From: Sweltsa coloradensis
Taxonomy: Eukaryota; Arthropoda; Insecta; Plecoptera; Chloroperlidae
Direction: 5' to 3'
Length of the DNA: 64,000 nt
Assembly: GCA_024449915.1 (NCBI GenBank)
Contig: JAMZAV010000025.1
Coordinates: 1 to 64,000, forward strand
Both the position numbers and the translations under genes were made by a program. This document shows, one piece after another, positions 20,301-64,000 of this stretch. Under the pieces are notes generated by a model. That model was given only the letters and a program-made list of their open reading frames with translations, was not told where the DNA came from and made no database searches. Position 1 is the stretch's first letter, and every line of letters begins with the position of its first letter.

Positions 20301-23300
20301 ATAAATAATTTATATGAACCATCAGCAGTTTCGTGCATATCTCTTATCTTATCTTATCTATACCATGACAATTTTTACTCAAATAAGCAGTCATGGTTAA
20401 AATACGTGACATTATTTATTTACACAGTTAACATCTATGCAAAGAGACCGTCCATACTTTACTTCGCAGGATCTAAAATAACAAGTTCAATAATATCCAA
20501 CGCAGGGTGCAATCTTGGACCCTAATTCTATCAAATAGTCACAACTGTATTCACAGGTATCACCTTTGTAGCAAGGACACGACAATTGCCATGTATTTGC
20601 CATTATGTAAAGCAGAGAGAGCTTTTTCTGTGATGGATCAAAACTGATGTCACATGTTCTTAGAAGAGGAAACACAATAGTCACTGAATTGTGACTAAGT
20701 TGTGACCTATGAACAAACTGGATAGAATATGGCCCCATAGACTTTGTCCAGGTGTTGCTTGATTAATAATGTTTCTCTATTTCAGCACCCTTTCCAATTT
20801 TGGAAAACCGGCGCCCAAGCGAGTCTTAATATACTTATAATACTATTTTACTTGAAAGGCCCTCTGAGTTGTTCTCTGTCACGTGGATTTTCACGTCTGT
20901 AAACACATCGAAATCAAGCTCTAAAGTTTTGTCCGAAGGTTTACCAGGTTATGTGCTGTGCTAATCTAAACCTTCGTCCGGTAACTCACTATTATGTGAC
21001 GTAACATAACAGTGCGTAGAGTGTTCCATCTAAAAACAAAACGCGATAATTACATCCAATAGTTTCCATAGTGTTTTCGATCGTACTTTTAACTAGTGCA
21101 TATCAAAATCAAACACTAAACCTAGTTTAACTCAGAGGGCCTTTAAGTTAGGGATATGGTGGAATTAATCTCGAATCTAACATTGATATCCACATACGAA
21201 CATGACAAAGAAATTACATCGGGAGATTTTCTCATTTGAAATACGGAATAAATAAATTTAACACATATTTTGTCTATGTTTTTTAAGACGTAACTACTAT
21301 TATATTCAATTCTATTTTTGGCTAAGCTAGAAGCTTTCTCTGGTTTGTAAACTACAAAAAAAAACACTAGAATTTTTCCCCAAATGTCTTGTTTTAAAAT
21401 AGTTTTATCGTATTCTATTTTAGATTCTAGAAGTGATAAGAGGTGTAAAAATGGTCATAGGAATAATTATTACGACGTAGATGTATAATTTAAGAAGTAA
21501 TTAAGATTGAAATTGAAAAATAATGATAAGCATTTCGTGACTTATTTTCAACAAAGTCAGATATAATTGTGCTATAAAAAATCACAGCTTACTTTTTGCA
21601 ATTAAACTTCAACTTTTATCAATGCTAATTTAAATGGGTCGAATTATGCAAACTAGCAAAGAAATAAGAGTAAGCTTATAAAACAATCAAGTGCAGTTAG
21701 TAACATCTTATATGCACTTGGCACTGTCAGCCTTTGCGTCTGTAGGCCTACCCTTTACTTTGAGCAACTACTAACTCTTCCCCCAAGAAAGAGAACCACT
21801 AACCACGTCCTCTAGGCCTATGCAGTATGCACGAGTATTCGACCCAACTATATGTCATTTAAGGCAATTCAGTTGCACTACTCATATACCAACGGTTATT
21901 TTGCACTCTCACAGAAGTGCAATCAACTACAGAACCATCCGCGAAGTGAATTTTAAAGGCTTGTATATATTATTTGAACGTTTTAAAATAATTGCATGCC
22001 ATTTTTTGTTTTAAAATAATGTAGGGAAGTATTGGCGTCACCTTTACAGCCCAATACATAAAATTATAAATTTGTTTGCAAATATCTGTACTTTTGGATT
22101 ATTTTAATTTACTCCTATTCTGGTACTAGGGGTCAGGTTAAATAAGAGTTTATAGTTTATTCTGGTGCCAAAATGGTTGATTTTACTAAACATGCCAAAC
22201 ATAAAAAAATTAAATCAAGCTTTGAATATTAATTTATAAATATTGTTTGGTGACAGTTTTAATAAATTGGTTAAAATATCGAGTTTTTGTAGTAAATTTT
22301 AGCTGAATGTTCACTCTTTAAAATAGTAGAAACTATAGCAACTTTTTGGTTTATGTCTGAGTATAGATTAAAATATAAAACATAAAAATCATTCTTAAAC
22401 CGTAAAAAGTTAAATTGTTCTGTCAGAAATGCCAACAATGAAATAATCACACCATACTCGTCATAAAATCGTTTAAATGTAGAATATTTTAGTGCAATAG
22501 CACTCATTTAAAATGTTTAGGCCACACAAATCTTGCTCCGTTTCACCGCCTGCACAGCTAGGGCTAAAGATGAATCGACATACAGTCTGCGAGTAGGAAA
22601 TGCACAGTAGTTATAAATCATAATGGAAGATAGCACGTGGTACATAGATTGTAGCCAATTGATTGGCTACTGCCACGAAAATAGACACTAGGATGTCACT
22701 GCATGACAAAATATTATTTTAAATTACGATCATTTAAAAATTAGGTTCCACATTTTCTAAGTCTACTAGATAGAATATTACTCCACGAGAACTGGGTTGT
22801 GTACAGTGATGAGTAGATTTGAACTGTAGCATTCAAATTAGTTTGTTTCTTTGTTTTAGGGTACATATATTTTATGTGTGTGTGAGGGGGGGTGGCAGAT
22901 CGTTAAGATTGACGTTTCGTAAAACAAACTTGGAATTTAATTAGACACTCGTAGCAATAAAACAGCCATGTGATATGGATGTCCCACCCACTATATTGTT
23001 GCGTTCTTCAAAGATCATCTCGAATACATCAACACTTTAAAAAAAAAGATGAAACGTCAACCTAAGCGAACAATATGTACTGGCGACAAAACGTAAAATT
23101 GGACACATACGCTACACCTATTGTGAACTGGATAACTTAATGTAGGTATTATATATTATTTTCGCATATTCTCAATCTCAGATTTGACTAGAAATTGGCC
23201 AGTCAGCAGGTGTATTGATACTAGGCAATAAACCTTACAATACACCCAGTTTAGTTACAGTGAGTACACAGAATAATCTAAATAACAAACAAATAGGAAC

Positions 23301-23734
23301 TAAACTGTACTTGTTACGGTAAACCTATTCGACCCCGCTAGATTATAGAGGTAATAACAACAACAATAATAATAATAAAAATGATGATGATAATAATAAT
23401 AATAAAAATAATAACAATACAATAATACAAACAAATATAATTAATTAAATTGCATCAAGTATACATTTTGACGCGCCATCGGGACTATCGAAATATTTGA
23501 CTCAATTTTGTCATTTCTCGTGTAAGGTGCAAGCCATATTGCACATTCTCACTTGGCCTAGTGTATATACTTGAAGTGAAAAATAAACAGTTTAATTAAG
23601 GTCCCACCGGTTAAAGTAATTGGTATTTTAAGATTAATTACGGACGGGACAGAATACTGAACGTGGTGCATTTTTGAAAATGCTTTAGTTGAACTTTCGA
23701 ACCGTGTGTGATAAAAAGCTCATGACACCGACGT
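17400..23734 (-). other. Repeat-poor AT-rich stretch downstream of ERG stop; candidate long 3' UTR
   Basis: About 6.3 kb with no coding exon and, unlike the flanking DNA, none of the SINE or MITE families found elsewhere. Contains an (AAT/AAC)n microsatellite at 23349-23426 and two TGTAAATA (Pumilio-type) motifs on the minus strand, near 18728-18735 and 20413-20420. A long 3' UTR is plausible for an ion-channel mRNA, but no polyadenylation site can be assigned from sequence alone. Confidence 0.3.
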
Positions 23735-56990
<33,256 letters not shown>

Positions 56991-57374
56991 CTGGGGGGGC
57001 AAAAACAACCACAATAATGAAAGCCATTTAGATGTTGTATTCACAAGTTTTAGAGTGGTTTCATATAAGTGGTATTTACTCATTGCGTTTTTTGTAGTTG
57101 CACGTTTTATCGTTTCGCTAAACGTAACCTAATTATCTTGTGTTATGTGATAAATGTGATTTATTCAAAAATATTCAAATGTATTAAGATTTTAACGCGT
57201 AACGATTGAATGCTAATGCTATATCATTAAAACTTGTAATACCACATTAAAACTGGAAATCCTCTCTATCCGAATCAGCTACATTTTGTTACATGAGAAG
57301 AAATTCAAAATAATTGTGCCTGGAAGTGTCGGTTTGTAGTTGTACGGTTAATAAAGGAAAATTTCGGAGCCAAG

Positions 57375-57565
57375 ACCACTTTTCTGCCGTCTGTCTCTAA
57401 TCGTACGCCCATGTGTCACGTCTCACGATAAACACTTAATATAATCCATGGTTGACAAGAGTTTTTAGTTGACATTGCGTTTCAAAAAGGATGATAGAGA
57501 ACGTTTTTGGTGACCCTGGGGGTTAAGGGGCGGCGCTTATCTCATTAACCCGGCACCTCCACCAA
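57375..57565. repeat. Family D repeat, reverse orientation
   Basis: GTCTGTCTCTAATCGTACG, TGTGTCACGTCTCACGATAA, CAAAAAGGATGATAGAGAAC, TTTTGGTGACCCTGGGGGTT and AACCCGGCACCTCCACCAAA. Confidence 0.7.
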
Positions 57566-60500
57566 AAATATTTAAGAGATACTACGTTAATAACGACAAG
57601 CCCGTAACCGTAACCGTGATTGTTTTCTTTATTGAAAATAAAATGCCAACTAATGAGATCAAGGAATAACCGAGATTTGGTTGTATTAGTAGCAAGTCGC
57701 TTTATTTTGATGTCACATAATATTCAAATAGCATGGGGTATATACAAACAATTAAACAACTAAATGGCTATATGCTTCTTCTACATTGCGTTTGATTCCG
57801 TCTTCAGGTGAATCAGAAGTTGCATTGAATGTGCATCAATACGATTTAAAAAGAATTTGAAAAGAATGTTAGCATCTATCCAATACTCACTACGTTGGTG
57901 GAAGTAAACTTTGAGAGCTTGCGAGCATGAATCGTTGTCAAGCAAACTCAAGCAAACAGTTACAACTCGTTGGAAGTTGTATAAAGAGTTCACTTCTCAA
58001 ACTTTTATTCACAAAATATATTTCACAAAACCTGATTGTGGCAAGAAAAACATTTCAATCTTTTCAAATTCGCTATTTTTTCTTTTCTATATGCGAATTA
58101 ATTAATGTTTTCGATGCACGGAATTAATACGAATTACTACGTTATTCTTTTTAAACATAATCCCTTAAATTTAAATTAATTAAATTCCGGTTACGGAAAA
58201 ACTGTTATTTTACGGTTTTGTCCACGATACCGAATAGCTATGTTGTACTTCCTGTTTAATACGTGCAATGTAATTAATGTAGGTGCACTTGATATCCGAG
58301 GATAATCCTGTATTCGTATCCAATTAATGAAATCTAATTCTAATTAACTTTGGTCGTATACTTTTTGTGCAACAGATCTTTTGCGTTGCAAACCTACAAA
58401 GCTTGTATACTGTATTGCGCCACGTTTTCTAAAACAAACTAATTATTATATCAATCAGAGATTTTAATCGGGGCAAACATGCAGTCAGCACATAGATTGA
58501 CTTATCGTGGCGTAATAATTTGAAAGCTAGAAAACCAATGCGTAACCGAGCTCATGCATAATGTAAATCGTACTTAGAAATGCACATTTTCTGCGAATAA
58601 AAGAGAGAACATTCCTGCGTTGACAGGTCATTGATTATATTAATAACGTAAGATGGCACTTATTAAGCGATTTCTCATCCAGAAGAAATATTATGTTGGT
58701 AATTTTGATTTTTGCCCGGATTGAAATAGTAAATAAGGTCTACATTTCGAAGAGTTTAAAATATATTTCTTAAGTATGTGTCCTAACAAATGATGTAAAC
58801 ACGAAAGCTATACTAATGATGGTTGTTGATGTATTTTGTATATTTTCTGCAAAGTGAAACAAATGGTTGGATAGCATAGAAATTTCGAATTTATTAAAAT
58901 TATCATTCTTAGTGATTCAGAATGTAGGCTAGGCTGGCGTCTTGCTCAATTTATCTACGTGTGAGATAAGTTTGACGAATTTAACTAATTATTTACCATT
59001 TACTTATTGAAGGGAATGCTCAGTAAATCAAAGTATACAATGACAAATACATTATCAATCGTAGAATAACTTGCTTTCACCATAGCAACTATAACCGCCA
59101 AAATTCCATGGAAATCCTACACACTTTTATCAATGATTTTACAGTCTGAAACTTAATTTTACCTACTTCAAGAAGTTGTCGACAAACGTTTTCAGAATTG
59201 TTTGGTTACTGTTTTTTATATTTTAAAACCGTGATACAAATATAATGTATTTGTACACAATTTCTTATTGGTTTGGGAATATAGGCGATTTACCTCGAAA
59301 TTCCGTATCAGTTTTAATTATCATAAAGAATAAACTTGTGACATTCTAAACTCTGATGTCATTGGTCGTCTTATTTATCCATGAAAGTACGGTACAAATT
59401 TCTAATAATTGGTATATTATGTAATTGTAATTGTTGTTATTATTGTGACGTAATTGTAATTTGTCTTTGTAGTAGAAAATTCCAAACGTAACCACAATGT
59501 CCTCGATTTACTTAATCTTCGTCGTCAGTTTGCTTTACTCAAAATAAACAGTACATTCCAGCTTCACCAAAATATTTAAATATTGTATATTCTATTTTAC
59601 ATAAGGCATTTCTTAATATGTTATCTTGCTGCCGGGTATATCTCATTACGTAATACAAATAATACACTGGCGTTCGTTTGAAGTGAACCCTACGCTCTCG
59701 TGCTTTATTTTCGCGCAACCCATTCAGTACGAAAATACCGCAGTGTGTAAACCAAACATCCCAGTAAGAGCAGTAGGCCGGGCTGAATGCAACCGACAGA
59801 GAAATACGCGAGACTGATTCGAGAGGTCGTTGATTTGATATCCGCCGCTCCTTTGCCTCAAAGTTCTCCCCAAAGGGTGTATTCAGTTGATGAGGTGAAT
59901 TCTTGGGATTGACTCATCTGAGCTCTTAGACATTCCATACTATCCTCACAACCTTTACCTAGCTAAAAGGGGAAATGAAAATCGGTTCTGGGTAGATCTC
60001 CCAGAAAAACCGTAGAAGTACTGTGCGATAGGGTTAAATCTAAAACAATTATATATCCAATGTAATTCCTCTTTAGAAATTTGCATTTGTAATATTTGTG
60101 TAATATGCAATAAGCATGTATCTGTATTGTTTCGTGTGTCCCGTTTGGTAATGCTATTCAGTTGACAAATAAACATAAACATGGATGTAGAATGGTATCG
60201 CAACACTCAAAATAAGATTTTAAAAGTCTTAAAAGTTTCGTTATTGTATGGTGCACAGAGTGACAGAAACATTCAGTTTGCAGGATTCCATAGAGTGGTT
60301 TTAAATATATTTGCTCCAGTCGAAGGGACGTATTTCCTGAGAAATGTCACAAGAGGAAATGATCGACATTGACGGTGGAATCGAATGGAATGGGTATTGC
60401 TGACAGAAAGTAGAAATCCAATAGTACAGTAACGTGTGTGACCGACATAGCCGGCTTTAGATTTCCATTTTCTGAGTGGCATGTCAGCCACAGACGGATC

Positions 60501-61689
60501 TACCGTCAACCGCTGTTTAATTCATAGCTAGGACATTTCGTTTAGGCTTTTAGGTTTTAGGTTTATTTAGGTGGTGACTGGAGTTATTTTACTGTAAATA
60601 TATACGCTGCAAAAATATTTCTTGGTCATCAAATATTATTTGACTTTAGCTGAATGCGAAATGTGCATAAAAAGTTGATGTGAATAGAGGATTTACGTTG
60701 AATGTTAAAAAATTATAGACTTCACACATTTCCATTAAATCCGTAGCAATTGTTGTTGACAAGAATTATAATTTTGTTGCTTAGGTTTCATAATAGCACA
60801 TTCTTATAACATATTTTTGGATTTGTCATTTCTTTAATTAACAATTATTATTCATGTTCTTAAAATCCCTTAACTCCTTCAATCACTTAGAAAAACTTAC
60901 CGGCCGGAAATTTGATTTAAACTTTAAAAACTATTTCGGAAAAGCCAAATTGAATGTACAATCAGTGTTTGGTATAAATAAAAACGGCGAAATGTATATC
61001 AGAAAATTTAATTGAGCGTTATGCAAATAATTTCCATTCACTACGATTGTTAAGCGTTGCATAGGGGCATGTGTACACACCTTCGTAGGAATTCAACCGA
61101 ATTCTATTTCAACAGTCCATTTTAACAACCATTTAAAAAACCATTAAACTGTTTATTTAATTTCTCCCGAAACATTTCGTCACGAACTTGACGAATTTTA
61201 TTACTTTACGTGTTGAGGTAGGCATAACCTTCAAGATTACTAGTGGTGTTCGTTTTCGACTTATTTCAAGCCAGCTCGTACAAATCCTAGCACTCGCAAC
61301 AGAGCTTCCTTCCCCCTTCTCTTCTACTTTTATTATTTTGATTTATCCCAAGTGCTCTCTAGCTAAAGAGTATATGTATTATCTTAGCTAAACGCTGTTT
61401 AATCGTGGTAAATATCAAAGGGTATTCCCACATGACCATTAAAGGGATCAACTTTAGTGTGGCTTCTCTGATAATTAATTCTGGCCAGCGATAATTTTAG
61501 CTTCAAAGAGAATTATTACAGCGCGTGATTTATATAACGGCAAACTTACTCCCTGCTAAATGTCAACTTTGCAGCACTAAACTTTACCAACCTGAGTTGA
61601 GCGTGATTTTCTTTCACAATATAATTATATTGCTGTTGTTCATATTTACCGTTATGTAGGTTAAACTTCCAAAGCTAATTAAATATTAA

Positions 61690-61930
61690 GTCTTTTAATG
61701 AATGTTTATTCATGTTCATATTAATTTGAAACGCCTGGAACTATAGTATTTCCTTTGTCGAAATCTTGTCTTAAAAGAAAATAAGCGTATTAGGTAAGTA
61801 TTAAGTAAGTAAGTAAGTAAGTAAGCGTAAGTCTTTTAATGAATGTTTATTTGCGTTAATATTAATTTGCAACGCCTGGAACTATACAGTATTTTCTTTG
61901 TCAAAATCTCGAATTAAAAGGAAATAAGCT
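61690..61930. repeat. Direct duplication of about 100 bp around an (AAGT)n microsatellite
   Basis: TCTTTTAATGAATGTTTATT and AACGCCTGGAACTATA occur at 61690-61745 and again at 61832-61886, separated by GTAAGTAAGTAAGTAAGTAA at about 61805-61825. Confidence 0.8.
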
Positions 61931-64000
61931 TATTTCTGAAAACAATACGATTAAGTCAGAAAGTCTTAACTTTAAACACAAAACAAATAACAGAATGAGC
62001 TTCACAATGTGCGTGTGTATTATTGAAGGAAGTTTGTTTATCAACGCACATGCCAGTTTGTATAACAAAATATAACCTAAAACGTGCAGTAGTTCGCGTT
62101 GGCTTACTGTAGGCCGACTGGTGAAGGAATGCGAAGAGAAAACAGGAATCACCCTTCCAAAGTTAGAGCTACTTAAAAAAAACTCTCAATCACATTTAAT
62201 ATTGCATGACACATAACCTTTTAAGTTCACGTATTCTGATCATTAGCCAATTCCAAGAGATCGCATTATACAATTTTAATGTTGTGGGAACTGTATTTAT
62301 AATTTTGGCAGATTTCCTAACATTTGCCATGTTTTAGAAGTCTAAAATTAGTGTATTTCTTCCTCCCACGTCGATACTTCAAAAGACAAACTCTGGTACA
62401 CATGCCAATTAATACATTGCGTATAAGCATCGAGAAAAACAAGACGCAATATTTACAAACATGAATTATTGCTGGCGTATTGCCAAGGATTTTTTGGATC
62501 TTTAGATCTAAACGAATCAGTTTCAAATGTTTAGTAGTGAATGCAAACAAACTGAGAGCTTGCTGAGTGGCAAAGTGCTTTGAATGAAGTGACTGGGATA
62601 AACTAGAAAACGGTTGATTCCCTGGAGCTAAGCACGCTTAATAATAACCAAATGGTTTTCTTGTTTTGATCCTAACGTTATTTATCTTCTAGTTAATAAT
62701 AAACAATTGTAGAATCTTCACACATTAGCTTACTGGTAAAGTACAAAAGTGAGAGATATGCCAACGAAATTGTAAAATATATGCGTTTATTCGTGAAGTT
62801 TCATAGACGTATTGAATGATATAACTTAACTGTTGTCTTTCAAGACAATTCCGCCGCTTTCTGTCGCTTTTACATAACTTTTACCTCGCTGAATATGATT
62901 TCATATTGTAGGTTAAGACCACGTGGGTTAAAACTGGAGCTTAAAGAGACACTCTGCGGGATTGCACTCCACTTTTTCAGATACTGTTCGTTAATGAAGA
63001 AAAACAACGAAAGCGTCGGAAATTACATTTGTAGAGGGAAAACAGAATGTGTTATGAATAATAATAAAAGAAACGAATTTTTAATTCGAGCTGTGTTTGG
63101 TTTCCAAGTAGTTACGACTTAACTTCTAGTTGCTGGATCTTTGCACTTGACTTGATTAATCTTTTTGGTCTGGTTGAGATGACGAAGTAAGTATGAAAGA
63201 ACAGTTCTTGAAATAATCTAAAGCAAACCCAATGGGAATACAAACAGATTAAATGCCAATTTCGTTATTTTTATAATTTACGTACCGGTTTTACTTCTTA
63301 ATCTTAAAAAAACGTAATATTATATTGTTGCTGTTTTTCTGGTTAAATATAGCTTTTGTTTTTAAGTGAGACTCGATCTCTACGAAACATTAAAATGTAG
63401 CTTTTTATATTTAATATTTATACCATTCACTACAACCTGTGTTATAATTTCGTGATCCAAACCTGAAAAAATGACATAAAAACCACCATTCAATTTTCAA
63501 GTCGTCACAAATAAACGACGGTTTTAATGAGTTTTTAAATTAATCTTCGCGTTGGAGAAATGGGATGAACGAGGAGTGGAAAAAGACACACCGAGTTAAT
63601 CAATGTTATGTTAAAATGGCCGCAAGTTTGAACGAGTTAAGGGAAAACATGCGAAAGTTGTAACCTTATATTATGCAAATATTATTTAAGTTAACATTTC
63701 GTCCAATATTTGTTTTAAATGGAAATACTTACTCATAACCTAATTCAGTAAATCGTACTATCTTTCAATCTTTAACTTATTAATTACCTATCTGGATTTA
63801 GGAACGATTGAAAAATTGCGCTTGTCGGTTCGCGTTTGTTTGTTGATATAAGAGAGCGAAGATTTACTATGTTCATCCATTTTTGTCCGTATGCATGTGT
63901 TGCGTCTCACGCACTCACTCACATTGACCAAGGATTTACATAATGTTTATAATGACCATGGAGTCAGGGGCGACGTTAGTCACGCCAAATGGGGGAATTT

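Larger units (their letters stand above)
57000..64000 (-). other. Upstream intron of ERG; no N-terminal exon recognised
   Basis: Seven kb 5' of the first visible channel exon. I looked for donors next to sequence coding for the eag/PAS domain or the NVTEKVTQ-like linker and found none. It holds family D repeats at 57375-57565 and 63845-64000, a duplicated block at 61690-61930 and a possible SINE remnant at 59805-59970. Confidence 0.5.

Noticed and set aside
18720..20425. Pumilio-response elements (two TGTAAATA motifs) as evidence of 3' UTR regulation
   Set aside because: Eight-base A/T-rich motifs are expected by chance in several kilobases of AT-rich DNA; kept only as a remark.
23349..23426. 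CRISPR-like spacing of AAT repeats
   Set aside because: A plain trinucleotide microsatellite in a eukaryotic genome; no repeat-spacer structure.
61545..61600. Small exon with acceptor CAACTCAG and donor GGA|GTAAGT on the minus strand upstream of ERG
   Set aside because: The encoded LVKFSAAKLTFSR does not match any ERG N-terminal segment, and chance pairs of splice-like sites are common.

Overview
This is eukaryotic nuclear DNA, AT-rich, with long introns and many decayed non-coding repeats. The two recognisable genes match insect or arthropod proteins best, so the window is probably from an arthropod with a large, repeat-laden genome. I cannot name the species.

Main gene (minus strand, 56990 down to 23735): 15 exons of an ERG-type voltage-gated potassium channel, the orthologue of Drosophila seizure (sei) and vertebrate KCNH2/6/7. 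All exons join in phase and give 956 codons including the stop (955 residues). They cover the start of the transmembrane core (S1) to the stop codon: S1-S6, the GFG selectivity filter, C-linker, cyclic-nucleotide-binding homology domain, a basic/Ser-rich tail, a coiled coil and a C-terminus ending S-S-D-V. The N-terminal eag/PAS exons are not visible in the 7 kb upstream and probably lie beyond position 64000. The repeat-poor 17.4-23.7 kb stretch downstream of the stop could be a long 3' UTR.

Second gene (minus strand, 12984 down to 7591): the first four coding exons (180 codons, all in phase) of a T-box transcription factor. It has an N-terminal eh1-like motif resembling Tbx15/18/22 proteins. 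The rest of the DNA-binding domain is not found in the 7.5 kb downstream, so the gene must continue past position 1.

A possible promoter and first exon of a third, unidentified minus-strand gene lies at 1210-1377 (CCAAT box, E2F-like site, good splice donor).

The rest is introns and intergenic DNA filled with repeats. These include four good copies of a tRNA-derived SINE plus fragments; two TTAA-flanked MITE families (called A and B here) arranged A-B-A' at 10.6-12.5 kb; two hAT-like MITEs at 9.1-10.4 kb; a fold-back family with 33-bp terminal inverted repeats; a degraded Penelope-like element with a GIY-YIG endonuclease relic (37.3-37.6 kb); a near-perfect 176-bp-arm hairpin (53.18-53.60 kb); and several tandem arrays. 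No CRISPR, operon, prokaryotic or viral gene was seen.

The most interesting points are a 30-bp minisatellite that carries the splice acceptor of channel exon 13 in triplicate, an in-frame TAG that spans the exon 8 donor, the predicted PDZ-binding C-terminus, and a Tbx15/18/22-like gene in a probable insect.
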